From contig NZ_JAECMS010000001.1 in assembly GCF_016827595.1 (NCBI RefSeq), positions 793,555 to 857,554 on the forward strand: 64,000 nt of DNA, written 5' to 3'. The notes under the pieces are model-generated. The model was not told the DNA's origin and did no database searches. It saw only the letters and a list, made by a program, of their open reading frames with translations. Positions 18,070 to 26,777 of this stretch are shown here, piece by piece. Source of the stretch: Luteirhabdus pelagi (GTDB lineage: Bacteria; Bacteroidota; Bacteroidia; Flavobacteriales; Flavobacteriaceae). The translations under genes were made by a program, and so were the position numbers. How positions within the stretch are numbered: the first letter of the stretch is position 1; every line of letters begins with the position of its first letter.

Positions 18070-19683
18070 CTAATGTTTTATCATTTTCAACCCTTTCGAA
18101 ATAGCATTGTTGGTTTCGATTTTCAAAAAGTATATTCCTGAAGAGAGCTCCGAAACATCATATACCAAATTCTTCTGTTCACTTCCTTCCAAAACCTTCA
18201 ACCGTTGACCAAGTGAGGAATAGATTTCAACTTTTGTAATAGCTACATTACTCCATATTTGTAATTGATCATCAACAGGATTTACAAAGTTAATATCCGA
18301 AGCAATAGCTATGTTATCGATAGAAAGTTCTTCATCTATTACATTTTGAGCAAATACTCTCGGACCATCCCCCTTATCTTCAACAAAAACGGCTACACTT
18401 TGATTATTTACCGGCGTAGTATATTGAATTCGTGATTTGCTAGCCGCAAATGTCGCTACTGGCATTGCTTCATCGTCCCAAGCAAAATCGCCATTTTCAT
18501 CTAAATAGACAGCTTGTAATTCCGATGGCGTAGCACCATTACCAACACCATCCTCAATTATAAATAAGGGACTATCTTCCTTCAGCTGCAAGGCTCCCAT
18601 TCGTGCTTTGTCCGAACCTAGAGCATACACTTCCTTTCCATTTTCGGTGAGTAGTCTATCTCCGGTATCTTTATTAAATTTCTGTACAAAAACACCAAGC
18701 ATGCTTTGTGTATCATCGGTATAATTGCAAACCGACCAAACCACATCGGAACCTTCCTCAAAGGCTATTGCAGAATCCGTCTCATAGTCCGTTTCATTAA
18801 CATCAAAATCAGATCCATTAATACCCCATGGTAAAGAACCATCCGCGTTAACCCTTTGTAAGAACGAATCGAACCGTAAACCGGTCGCCGCAAAATATCC
18901 AACGAATACCGTATCACCATCCTGTGTAAAAGAATACTTTCTATTAAAAGCAGTAGCTTTATCTGATAGCTGCGCGTTTTCAGTCCATACTGCATTTCCA
19001 TCGGCATCATATCGCTGAGCATACAAATTGGAATTGATACCGCCCGTCAATACGTGGAAAACAGCCATAACCTCATCGTTGCTAAGTTCAAACAACGCTG
19101 CAGGAGCGGTGACATCACTGCCATTCTCAATAGGCTGTGCCGATGGCCAAATTGCCGTTCCGCTACTATCGTATTTTTGCATTACGGCTCCGCTAGATGC
19201 CAACCAGCTTACCACTGCGCCGCCATTCGACATGGGTGCTATTGTAGCTACTTGTCCGCTTCCCACATTCACACCATCGGAAGGCCACAGGTGGTTTCCA
19301 TCACTATCCATTTTAAATACAAATACGGGATCGCCACCACCTGTTCCGGTTACTCCGATATAAAGGTTATCATCGGCATCGACTTCCATATTCCAGAGCA
19401 CCGTAAACGTTCCCATCGGAATTTGATCGCTAACCAGCATACCGTTGGTTCCTAGTGTTTGATTGCCATCAGCATCCAGAATTTGCAATCGCAACTGAAT
19501 GTTTTCCGGTGCCCCGACATCTTCCCAGAATACGATATACGTCATTCCATCGGAAGTGCCTTTGGCTTGCAAATCCAGGGCTTCAGCATCAGCTACTAAG
19601 GTATTTACATCAGTTTCTGCAGTCCATTGCGCATTTGCAATGACAACCGTTAATAAAAGTAATAGGGTACTAATTGTTTTCAT
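18070..19683 (-). CDS. T9SS-secreted beta-propeller-like protein
   Basis: 537 residues from the ATG complementary to 19681-19683; a longer frame to 19716 overlaps the small gene upstream. Signal peptide (MKTISTLLLLLTVVIANA, mature 'QWTAETDVNTLV'). The body has repeated blade-like units with 'D(A/S)DGN' and 'RYDADGNAVW', 'QKYDSSGTAIWP', 'QRVNADGSLPWG', 'VYLDENGDFAWD' about 45-60 residues apart, which suggests a six- to seven-bladed propeller. The C-terminal ~75 residues are a T9SS type A sorting domain ('FVNPVDDQLQIWS ... ISKGLKMIKH'). No catalytic residues recognised. Ligand or function unknown. Confidence 0.87.
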   Translation of the reverse strand: MKTISTLLLLLTVVIANAQWTAETDVNTLVADAEALDLQAKGTSDGMTYIVFWEDVGAPENIQLRLQILDADGNQTLGTNGMLVSDQIPMGTFTVLWNMEVDADDNLYIGVTGTGGGDPVFVFKMDSDGNHLWPSDGVNVGSGQVATIAPMSNGGAVVSWLASSGAVMQKYDSSGTAIWPSAQPIENGSDVTAPAALFELSNDEVMAVFHVLTGGINSNLYAQRYDADGNAVWTENAQLSDKATAFNRKYSFTQDGDTVFVGYFAATGLRFDSFLQRVNADGSLPWGINGSDFDVNETDYETDSAIAFEEGSDVVWSVCNYTDDTQSMLGVFVQKFNKDTGDRLLTENGKEVYALGSDKARMGALQLKEDSPLFIIEDGVGNGATPSELQAVYLDENGDFAWDDEAMPVATFAASKSRIQYTTPVNNQSVAVFVEDKGDGPRVFAQNVIDEELSIDNIAIASDINFVNPVDDQLQIWSNVAITKVEIYSSLGQRLKVLEGSEQKNLVYDVSELSSGIYFLKIETNNAISKGLKMIKH

Positions 19684-19684
19684 A

Positions 19685-19834
19685 CTATTTGTTTTTAGTT
19701 GAAGTTTTCTTCTCATTATCAGAACCTAGCTCCTTGAGTAATTTTTTTAAGGCATTAATTTTATCGGTGTTGGCATCCAATAGATCGTCGAGGATGTTTT
19801 CCGAACCTTCTTTATTTTCTTCTTTCTTGCTCAC
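19685..19834 (-). CDS. Small charged hypothetical protein, 49 aa
   Basis: Reading the minus strand from a GTG complementary to 19832-19834 gives 49 residues: a charged start, then 'NILDDLLDANTDKINALKKL' as one amphipathic helix, then a Lys/Ser/Thr-rich tail, ending one base before the ATG of the T9SS propeller gene. Codon choice and amino-acid composition look like real coding sequence. No in-frame ATG exists before a stop at 19862-19864, so GTG is the likely start. No family recognised. The tight spacing suggests translational coupling with the downstream T9SS gene. Confidence 0.5.
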   Translation of the reverse strand: MSKKEENKEGSENILDDLLDANTDKINALKKLLKELGSDNEKKTSTKNK

Positions 19835-19997
19835 GGAAAGGATTCCAATTTTGAATTCATTTCAAAAGTAATGTGAAGACAAGCAGCTCACTAATTTTTC
19901 ACCCAACCAAAATCACTCTTAGGTGAAATCACACCCTTTTATTAGCACTCATTTAGAATTAAAAAACTGATTTACAAGTATTTGAAGTAGTTTGAAA

Positions 19998-21614
19998 TTA
20001 ATTAAATTTAGCTAGGTATAGTGATAAATCTGTTTCTGAATGGGTGAGCTCCAGCTTTTTACGAAGTCTCGTACGAGCATTTTCAACCGATTTTGGCGAT
20101 TGACCGGTGAGTTGTGCGATTTCCTTGGTTGTTAAGTTTAACTTCAACAATGCACATAGCCGTTTATCTTTTGAAGTAAGTTCAGGATGTTTTTGAAAAA
20201 GCTTTTGGTAAAAGGATTCATGTACCTGTTCGAAGCGCGTTTCAAATTCTTCCCAAAGATTTGTGGAAGTATCGCGTTTTAATCGTTTGGCAATGGTATC
20301 GATGGCGTACTGGGTTTCCTTTTTGGCAGCCTTTCGTTTCACTTCCTTTAACTCCTGAAGTATCTCGCTAACGATTTCCGTTCGATGCATTTCCACCATC
20401 GCCTTTCCAATGAGTTCTTTATTTTTCAACTCTAAGTTAGCATTTAACTCTTGTTGTTTGGCTAACGCCAATTGCTTTTCCAAACGAACCTTTTGCCATT
20501 TGTTTCGATAGCGCACTACAATTATTCCTAATAGCAACAATGCCACAAGCAATGCCAAAAGAATGATATAGTTCCGTGATTCCTTCTTCGCTTCTTCCAA
20601 CTGACGAATTTTTTCACGGTTTCGATACTCTTCTTCAACCAAAAGTCGCTCCACATTCACCCGTTTATCTTCCAAGTTAAGTGAATCCGTAATGGTAGCG
20701 TATTCTTCAAAATAGATGGAAGCTTCTTCAAACGCACCTTGTTCCAACAAACTTTTATACGCAAGTTGTGTAGCACGCTGGTGCTGAAAGGTGAGAGGAG
20801 CTACACTATCCAACAATTCTTCAGCATTCTTAGCATAAAAGGCTGCAGAATCTGCTTGATTTTGTTCCATATACATACCTGCCAACTCTGTATAAAGCCA
20901 CGCTTCATTTCCAAGGTTTTCGTTTCTAATTCCAACTGATTGAGCTTTCGAAAAGAAGCTTTTCGCCTTTTCAAAATCTTTCTTTATAGCATAGGCGCGA
21001 CCTAAGTTTGTATATATGTATTGGTTAAGATTGCTATCATTGAGGCTATTGGAAAGCGCCAGCGCCGTGTTGTAATACGCAAGGGAAGAATCTATTTCTT
21101 CATCCAAATAAAGCGTTCCCATATTATTTAGGATGGATGCTAATAGCACGGTATCCTTCTGCTTTTTTTGAAAATTGTATACCTTTCGAAAATAGTGAAG
21201 GGCTTGTTCTTTATTTTCACTTCGGGCGTATACGATAGCCAAATTATTTTCAAGCTTGAAACGATCCGAAGCAGGTTGTTTCGAGTAATATTCATACGCT
21301 TTAAGATAATTCTCCAACGCAATATCCACCGCATCTTTTGCGTAATAAATCTCTCCGGTTGAATAGTAAAAATCCGCCAGCACTATAGCATCATCTGAAG
21401 CAATGGCATTTTCCTTCGCAATATCAAGATAATAGAGGGCTCGTTCCCAATCGGAAATAGCCAGTTCTGAAGCAATTTGAACACTTAACGAAGCTTTCTT
21501 TGCTGAAGGAGTAGTATCCGCAAGACTATCAATAAGGTTATCAACCTGCTGTGAATATAGGGTTTGAAAGCAAAGTAAGAGAATGATTATTCGAAAAACC
21601 ATCGGCGATGTCAT
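19998..21614 (-). CDS. Membrane TPR protein with LuxR-type HTH
   Basis: 538 residues. Signal peptide (the second Met at codon 5 gives an equally good start, 'MVFRIIILLLCFQTLYSQ'), periplasmic TPR array (about 35-310, e.g. 'YYSTGEIYYAKDAVDIALENYLKAYEYY', 'YTNLGRAYAIKKDFEKAKSFF'), one membrane helix (about 350-370, 'YIILLALLVALLLLGIIVV'), a coiled coil, then a cytoplasmic LuxR/GerE-like helix-turn-helix ('LTSKDKRLCALLKLNLTTKEIAQLTGQSPKSVENARTRLRKKL'). This layout is common in Bacteroidota as a one-piece sensor-regulator with the DNA-binding domain on the inside. It starts 21 bases after the E1 gene and may be co-transcribed with it. Ligand unknown. Confidence 0.88.
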   Translation of the reverse strand: MTSPMVFRIIILLLCFQTLYSQQVDNLIDSLADTTPSAKKASLSVQIASELAISDWERALYYLDIAKENAIASDDAIVLADFYYSTGEIYYAKDAVDIALENYLKAYEYYSKQPASDRFKLENNLAIVYARSENKEQALHYFRKVYNFQKKQKDTVLLASILNNMGTLYLDEEIDSSLAYYNTALALSNSLNDSNLNQYIYTNLGRAYAIKKDFEKAKSFFSKAQSVGIRNENLGNEAWLYTELAGMYMEQNQADSAAFYAKNAEELLDSVAPLTFQHQRATQLAYKSLLEQGAFEEASIYFEEYATITDSLNLEDKRVNVERLLVEEEYRNREKIRQLEEAKKESRNYIILLALLVALLLLGIIVVRYRNKWQKVRLEKQLALAKQQELNANLELKNKELIGKAMVEMHRTEIVSEILQELKEVKRKAAKKETQYAIDTIAKRLKRDTSTNLWEEFETRFEQVHESFYQKLFQKHPELTSKDKRLCALLKLNLTTKEIAQLTGQSPKSVENARTRLRKKLELTHSETDLSLYLAKFN

Positions 21615-21635
21615 AGAAAGACAAGGTACAGAAAA

Positions 21636-23735
21636 TCAATAATCTAATAACTGTTGAAGCTTCGCTTTCACTTTTTCTGTTGAAGGAATCATGGTTTCTT
21701 CTAAGGTTGAATTTAACGGAATAGCTGGCATGTTTTCACTACCGATTACCATTACGGGCGCATCTAACTGTTGAAAGCATTCTTCCTGAATTTTCCCCGC
21801 CAACGCTCTGGCAAACGTATTTTCTGAAGGTTCTTCGGTTACCACCAGACATTTACCACATTTTTTTACGCTTTTGAAGACGGTTTCGTAATCTAAAGGG
21901 TGAAGCGTTCGTAAATCGACAACCTCAACCTGATCCTGGAGCCCAAGTTCGGCTGAAGCATTCATCGCCCAATGCACACCCATTCCGTAGGTGATAATGG
22001 TAGCGGTTTCCTCTTCTTCCTGCTTCCAGATTTCCTGCAGCAGCCAAGCCTTTCCAAAAGGTAAAACATAGTCCTCATCAGGTTCGATAGACGTAGCACC
22101 TTTGGTTCCTGGAACTTTACTCCAGTACAAACCTTTATGTTCAAAAATAACGACAGGATTTGGGTCGTAATAAGCCGCTTTCATCAGTCCTTTAAGATCG
22201 GCGCCATTACTCGGATAGGCAATTTTAAGCCCTCGAATATTGGTTACAACGCTTTCTACGGAAGAAGAATGATACGGACCTCCACTGCCGTACGCTCCGA
22301 TAGGTACGCGTAGTATCATGGAAACAGGCCATTTTCCGTTGGAAAGATAGCAGCTTCTTGAAACCTCTGTAAAGAGTTGATTCAATCCTGGCCAAATATA
22401 ATCGGCAAACTGAACCTCAACGATGGGCTTCAACCCTACGGCACTCATCCCAACGGTAGAACCGACGATAAATGCTTCTTGAATCGGCGTATTAAAAACA
22501 CGGTTATCACCGAATTTCTGTGCTAGCGTTGCCGCTTCCCGGAAAACACCACCCAAACGACCCCCTACATCCTGACCGTATAGCAAGCACTCCTTATGCT
22601 TTTCCATCAATTCTTCAATAGCGAAAAGCGCACAATCTACCATGACTACCTTTTCGGCGCCTTCAGGAGATCGATTCCCTTTTTCCTCGGTAATTTCGGT
22701 AGGGGCAAAATCGTGGGTAAATAAATCTTCAGGTGAAGGATCTTCGGCTTCAATAGCTTTTTCGTAATCCTGTTGTACTGATTTTTTGATATCGCTTTCC
22801 ATTCTCGCCAACGCTTCTTCTACAAAACCATTATCAAATAAAAGCCTCTTCAACTTCGGATAGGGATCGCGGGTTTTGGCTTCTTCCAAATCATCGCGAT
22901 AAAATTCCATTCGTACACCCGAGGTATGGTGATTCAATAGTGGCACTTTTGCATGCACCAAAAACGGTCGACGTTCCTTTCTAATGGTGTTAATTACCTG
23001 TTGAAGGGTGTTGTAACTTTCTTCAAAATCGGTTCCATCGATGGTCACGGCTTCCAGTCCATGAAAGCCTGCGGCATATTCAGCAGCATTTTGGGCACGG
23101 GTTTCTTCTTCATTTGCTGAAATATCCCATCCATTATCCTGAACCAGATAGAGGATTGGCAATTGTTTTAAGGCCGCCATTTGAAACGCCTCGGCTATTT
23201 CACCTTCGGTAACGGAGGCATCGCCTAGGGAACAGACCACCAATGGTAAATCTGAATTCTGAATTTTGAATTCTGAATTCATTGTCTCTTTATACCAAAA
23301 ACCCATAGCAACCCCAGTCGCGGGAATTGCCTGCATTCCGGTTGCGGAGCTTTGATGTGGAATTTTTGGTTTATCATCATCACGTAAACTAGGATGCGAA
23401 TAATAGGTGCGTCCGCCAGAAAAAGGATCATCTTTTTTGGCCAATACCTGAAGCATCAATTCGTATGGCTTCATCCCGATTGCCAATAGCATACTGTCGT
23501 CACGATAATACGGAAATGCATAATCCTGTGGTTTGAGCTGCATTCCAACAGCGGTCTGAATCACTTCATGTCCGCGCGATGTGGCATGCACGTATTTGGA
23601 AACCACCTTAAAATTCTCTTCATATACTTCCGTAAGCGTCTTAGCAGTCACCAAGTTTTTAAATGCTTTTTCAAGTATGTCTTTGTCTATCTTTTTCACT
23701 TTGCTAATTTCTAATTTCTTAATCACCTCCGTCAA
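21636..23735 (-). CDS. 2-oxoacid dehydrogenase E1, fused alpha and beta subunits
   Basis: Up to 699 residues. The alpha half (about 1-340) has 'TSRGHEVIQTAVGMQL', 'HQSSATGMQAIPATGVAMG' and the TPP motif 'GDASVTEGE ... QDN'. The beta half (about 365-699) has 'LLYGQDVGGRLGGVFREAATL', 'FNTPIQEAFIVGSTVGMSAVGLKP' and 'SSVESVVTNIRGLKIAYPSN'. It decarboxylates a branched-chain or related 2-oxoacid and passes the acyl group to the lipoyl E2 encoded just upstream. The start is unclear: no ATG exists; TTG at 23733-23735 gives the longest frame, and GTG codons at 23724-23726 or a little further in are alternatives. An in-frame insertion 'NSEFKIQNSD', made of an AATTC-rich simple repeat (23252-23281), sits just before the TPP motif. 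Confidence 0.9.
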   Translation of the reverse strand: MTEVIKKLEISKVKKIDKDILEKAFKNLVTAKTLTEVYEENFKVVSKYVHATSRGHEVIQTAVGMQLKPQDYAFPYYRDDSMLLAIGMKPYELMLQVLAKKDDPFSGGRTYYSHPSLRDDDKPKIPHQSSATGMQAIPATGVAMGFWYKETMNSEFKIQNSDLPLVVCSLGDASVTEGEIAEAFQMAALKQLPILYLVQDNGWDISANEEETRAQNAAEYAAGFHGLEAVTIDGTDFEESYNTLQQVINTIRKERRPFLVHAKVPLLNHHTSGVRMEFYRDDLEEAKTRDPYPKLKRLLFDNGFVEEALARMESDIKKSVQQDYEKAIEAEDPSPEDLFTHDFAPTEITEEKGNRSPEGAEKVVMVDCALFAIEELMEKHKECLLYGQDVGGRLGGVFREAATLAQKFGDNRVFNTPIQEAFIVGSTVGMSAVGLKPIVEVQFADYIWPGLNQLFTEVSRSCYLSNGKWPVSMILRVPIGAYGSGGPYHSSSVESVVTNIRGLKIAYPSNGADLKGLMKAAYYDPNPVVIFEHKGLYWSKVPGTKGATSIEPDEDYVLPFGKAWLLQEIWKQEEEETATIITYGMGVHWAMNASAELGLQDQVEVVDLRTLHPLDYETVFKSVKKCGKCLVVTEEPSENTFARALAGKIQEECFQQLDAPVMVIGSENMPAIPLNSTLEETMIPSTEKVKAKLQQLLDY

Positions 23736-23776
23736 TCACGGAGGTGATTGCCAACTCCCCTGCCTGACCGGCAGGC
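23721..23776. repeat. Two adjacent intergenic hairpins
   Basis: A 10-bp perfect stem aatcacctcc (23721-23730) / ggaggtgatt (23740-23749) overlaps the first codons of E1 on the minus strand and could hide its ribosome-binding region. Next to it, gcctg (23762-23766) / caggc (23772-23776) belongs to a 'GCCTG..GGCAGGC' type repeat seen again at 26720-26748. They lie between E2 and E1. Confidence 0.6.
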
Positions 23777-23788
23777 TTTTTCAGTTAT

Positions 23789-25081
23789 TTAAACGCTCCG
23801 ATTAGTGTCGAATTGCTCCATATAATCGGCTACTCTTCGCAAGAAGGATCCTGCCAAGAAACCATCTACGATACGGTGGTCGAAGGAAAGGGATAGGTAC
23901 ATCATATGACGGACTTCAATACTATCGCCCTCTTCGCGCTCCATTACCTCAGCACGCTTTTTGATAATTCCTGTAGCCAAAATGGCTGCTTCTGGCTGAT
24001 TGATAATCGGGGTACCCATTAAACTACCAAACGTACCCACGTTACTAATCGTAAACGTACTCCCCTTGGTTTCGTCACCTTTCAACTTATTGTTTCGCGC
24101 TTTATCCACCAACAAGTTTGTGGTGGTAGCCAATTCCTTTAAATCTTTTTTATCAGCTTCATGTACGACCGGAACGATCAAGTTTCCGGAAGGAAGCGCT
24201 GTAGCCATTCCGATATTAATGTCTTCTTTTACGATGATATTCTTACCATCAAGGGAAGAGTTAATCATCGGAAAATCTTGAATAGCCTTCGCAACAGCCT
24301 CAATGAATAAGGGTGTGAAGGTCAGTTTCTCGCCATGTTTTTCCTGAAATGCCTTTTTGGTTTTGTTTCGCCATTGCACCATTTCGGTAAGATCGGCTTC
24401 CACATAAGCGGTGACATGAGGTGCTGTGCTCGCACTGAACACCATATGATCGGCAATCATCTGCCGCATGCGATCCATTTCCACGATTTTGCCCCTTCCC
24501 TTATCGAACTTCAGGTCCGGCACCTGAAATCCTGAAACTTCTGGTACAGGCTGTGCATACTTATACGGCCTACCTTCTTCAAGGTACTGCATGACATCAC
24601 TTTTACGGATTCGTCCGTCCTTTCCAGTTCCAGGAATTCGGGCCAATTCCTCAAAACTAATGTGGTGCTGCCGTGCGATGGCTTCCACCAATGGTGAAAT
24701 GAAGACATTATCATTTACCTTAAAGGTTTTTGCTGAAGTAATTTCAGTAGGAGACGCTATTTTCGGTGCTGCTTTCTTCTTTTTAGCAGACTTTTCTTTT
24801 TTAGATGAAGAAGGTGACGCCGACTTTTTCTTCGTACCGCCTTCTTGAAGCTCTAGGATAGCGATGGTGGCTCCAATTTTCACGACATCATTTTCTGAAG
24901 CCTTATGACTGACCATCTTACCATCGGCGGGAGCCGGAACTTCATTATCGACCTTATCGGTAGCCACTTCAACTAAAATATCTCCTTCCTCGAACGAATC
25001 GCCCTCGGCCACCATCCATTGAATAATGGTTCCTTCAGTTATGCTTTCGCCCATTCGGGGCAATTTAAATTCCTGCGACAT
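23789..25081 (-). CDS. Dihydrolipoamide acyltransferase (E2)
   Basis: 430 residues. Lipoyl domain 1-78 with the lipoylated Lys in 'VEVATDKVDNEVPAP', Lys/Ser-rich linker (80-110), peripheral subunit-binding domain (about 125-165, 'ISPLVEAIARQHHISFEELARIPGTGKDGRIRKSDV'), then the catalytic domain (about 200-430) with the 'SLSFDHRIVDG' His/Asp active site. It transfers the acyl group from E1-bound TPP to CoA. With the fused E1 downstream it forms the core of a branched-chain-type 2-oxoacid dehydrogenase; no E3 is nearby, so the lipoamide dehydrogenase must be encoded elsewhere. Confidence 0.93.
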   Translation of the reverse strand: MSQEFKLPRMGESITEGTIIQWMVAEGDSFEEGDILVEVATDKVDNEVPAPADGKMVSHKASENDVVKIGATIAILELQEGGTKKKSASPSSSKKEKSAKKKKAAPKIASPTEITSAKTFKVNDNVFISPLVEAIARQHHISFEELARIPGTGKDGRIRKSDVMQYLEEGRPYKYAQPVPEVSGFQVPDLKFDKGRGKIVEMDRMRQMIADHMVFSASTAPHVTAYVEADLTEMVQWRNKTKKAFQEKHGEKLTFTPLFIEAVAKAIQDFPMINSSLDGKNIIVKEDINIGMATALPSGNLIVPVVHEADKKDLKELATTTNLLVDKARNNKLKGDETKGSTFTISNVGTFGSLMGTPIINQPEAAILATGIIKKRAEVMEREEGDSIEVRHMMYLSLSFDHRIVDGFLAGSFLRRVADYMEQFDTNRSV

Positions 25082-25085
25082 TTCT

Positions 25086-25682
25086 TTATTTTCTCTTTAT
25101 CTCCTGTAATGTTTTATAAAAATCTTCTTGTATCGGTCGGTCGACTGGTATTTCTCGCAATGGGTCCACTTCTCGAAGCGACTCATGGCAATCGGATGGC
25201 AATTGTTGGTATAGTTTGGTGCCAGCTGTTTTCCAATCGATCATTTCATCGGAAACATCCTTAATCGCTTTGGCCGGATTCCCAACAATCAATTTGCGAG
25301 CGGGAAACTTTTCTTCTGCTTTCACAAAGGCCATTGCCCCAACAATACACTCATCGCCTATTTCCGCATCATCCATAATAACGCTATTCATCCCAATCAA
25401 GCAATTTTTTCCAAGATTGGCACCGTGAATGATAGCACCATGTCCGACATGGGCACTTTCCTTCAAAACGATACTCTTTCCAGGAAACATATGTACAGTA
25501 CAATTCTCTTGCACGTTTACCCCATCTTCCAAAATTATTTCACCCCAATCGCCACGGATGGCAGCGCCTGGACCGATATAACAGTTCTTTCCTATAATAA
25601 CATTACCGGTTACAGCTGCTAATGGATGCACAAAGCTGCTTTCATGAATTACGGGAATATGACTTTTAAATGAGTATATCAT
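25086..25682 (-). CDS. paaY: Gamma-carbonic anhydrase-like hexapeptide protein, PaaY type
   Basis: 198 residues from the ATG complementary to 25680-25682. The longer frame to 25781 runs through the structured repeat upstream and is rejected. A left-handed beta-helix built of hexapeptide repeats ('VIHESSFVHPLAAVTGNVIIGKNCYIGPGAAIRGD', 'VQENCTVHMFPG', 'HVGHGAIIHGANLGKNCLIGMNSVIMDDAEIG') carries the three zinc-binding His of the gamma-CA family. PaaY of other bacteria is a thioesterase/carbonic-anhydrase fold protein that removes dead-end CoA products of the phenylacetate pathway. Location at the 3' end of the paa cluster supports that name. It ends 4 bases before the E2 gene start. Confidence 0.8.
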   Translation of the reverse strand: MIYSFKSHIPVIHESSFVHPLAAVTGNVIIGKNCYIGPGAAIRGDWGEIILEDGVNVQENCTVHMFPGKSIVLKESAHVGHGAIIHGANLGKNCLIGMNSVIMDDAEIGDECIVGAMAFVKAEEKFPARKLIVGNPAKAIKDVSDEMIDWKTAGTKLYQQLPSDCHESLREVDPLREIPVDRPIQEDFYKTLQEIKRK

Positions 25683-25693
25683 AATTTTATGTT

Positions 25694-25846
25694 CATTTCT
25701 TTTGCTCGTCCAAAAGAAACGAACCAAAGAAAAAGACGCCTTTTCTAAGGAATTTTTCAGTATCCTGAAAACCGACTTCAAAACTTTGCGGAACTTCGTT
25801 CCTGAATCTCAAAGCTTTTGAAGCCATATTCTTCAGAAAAGGATTT
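25694..25846 (-). repeat. Structured intergenic repeat, copy 1
   Basis: About 150 bases built of a first hairpin tttcttttg (25696-25704) / caaaagaaa (25711-25719) and a larger fold: outer stem ccttttct (25739-25746) / agaaaagg (25835-25842), middle stem 25777-25787 / 25811-25822, and apical hairpin ggaac / gttcc (25790-25802). A second copy is at 33837-33988, and every stem is kept there although bases differ. Strand is uncertain; it is drawn with the surrounding transcription. Confidence 0.8.
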
Positions 25847-25859
25847 CAATAATTAAATA

Positions 25860-26612
25860 TTACTTAAATCGTTCTAGTTTTTTTTTGGTGAACTCACTTA
25901 AAACCAAACGCCCAGATATTTCAGCCCGTTCTTCCAAGAGCTCATCCCAATTTTCAGTACCGCTCCAGAACACTTTCTTCATTTCCTTCATAGCTTCTGG
26001 ATTATAAGTACACAGATGCTCAGCAAATTCCTGAACAGCTTTATCCAGTTCTTCTGTTGAATCGTATACCTGTGCATACAGTCCTTTTTGACGTGCCCAT
26101 TCGGGATCGTAAAAGGTATTGGCATCGATTGCGATTTGGCTCATACCGGTCAGTCCTAATTTTCGTTCCACCGCTGGTCCAACCACAAACGGACCGATCC
26201 CGATATTCAATTCGCTAAGTTTTATGGACGCATATTTTGTTGCCATGCAATAATCGACTGAAGAAGCCACGCCTACACCGCCGCCAACAGCTTTACCTTG
26301 CACTCTTCCGATGATAAACTTCGGACATTTTCGCATGGCATTGATGACGTTGGCAAATCCCATAAAGAATTTCTTTCCGGTTGTTTCATCTTCAATATTG
26401 ATCAACTCGTTGAAACTGGCTCCCGCGCAGAAGGTTCTGTCGCCTCCGCTTTTCAGGATGATGACTTTCACTTCTTCCTTCTGACCGACATCGGTAATCG
26501 TGTTTGCCAATTTTGCGAGGATGTCACCGGGCAGGCTGTTATGCGCTGGGTGAAAGAACTCTATTGTTGCAATTCCTTTGGTTATCGTTTCCTTTACGTA
26601 TGCTTCGTTCAT
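25860..26612 (-). CDS. Enoyl-CoA hydratase/isomerase (crotonase) family protein
   Basis: 250 residues with the crotonase fold: 'GDRTFCAGASFNELI' (CoA/oxyanion loop), 'GRVQGKAVGGGVGVASSVDYCMA' and 'KLSELNIGIGPFVVGPAVERKLG'. Of the two catalytic Glu of classical enoyl-CoA hydratases, the second is present (SELNIGI) while the first position reads Val/Gly in 'GGGVGVA'. This may change activity toward isomerase or an unusual hydratase. In this context it could fill the PaaF role (hydration of 2,3-dehydroadipyl-CoA), but other crotonase functions cannot be excluded. The divergence from PaaG at 33036-33818 is considerable. Confidence 0.8.
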   Translation of the reverse strand: MNEAYVKETITKGIATIEFFHPAHNSLPGDILAKLANTITDVGQKEEVKVIILKSGGDRTFCAGASFNELINIEDETTGKKFFMGFANVINAMRKCPKFIIGRVQGKAVGGGVGVASSVDYCMATKYASIKLSELNIGIGPFVVGPAVERKLGLTGMSQIAIDANTFYDPEWARQKGLYAQVYDSTEELDKAVQEFAEHLCTYNPEAMKEMKKVFWSGTENWDELLEERAEISGRLVLSEFTKKKLERFK

Positions 26613-26632
26613 ATACTTTATTTCTTCTGGTC

Positions 26633-26777
26633 GATGCGGACCTGTTCCGCATCCGTTTTAATTATATGTTCAATGCGCACTTGTTGCGCATTCGATATAT
26701 TTTCTCTGGTCGATACGCCCGCCTGCCCTGTCTACCGACAGGCAGGCGGCGGGGCAGGGACTTGTTCCGCATCCGCT
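26633..26777. repeat. Cluster of three intergenic hairpins
   Basis: Between the crotonase and GIY-YIG genes: gatgcgga/tccgcatc (26633-26640, 26646-26653), aatgcgca/tgcgcatt (26672-26679, 26685-26692), and a long GC-rich near-palindrome of the 'cgcctgcc ... ggcaggcg' type with a TACC loop (26718-26752). A half copy of the first motif (tgttccgcatccg) follows at 26763. The first two share the loop style 'c(c/t)tgt', as if derived from one unit. Confidence 0.65.

Noticed and set aside
19054..19455. 133-codon + strand frame
   Set aside because: Antisense to the T9SS propeller gene; low-complexity His/Cys-rich translation.
25683..25781. N-terminal extension of the PaaY-like gene
   Set aside because: The added 33 residues are encoded by the structured repeat, not by conserved protein sequence.
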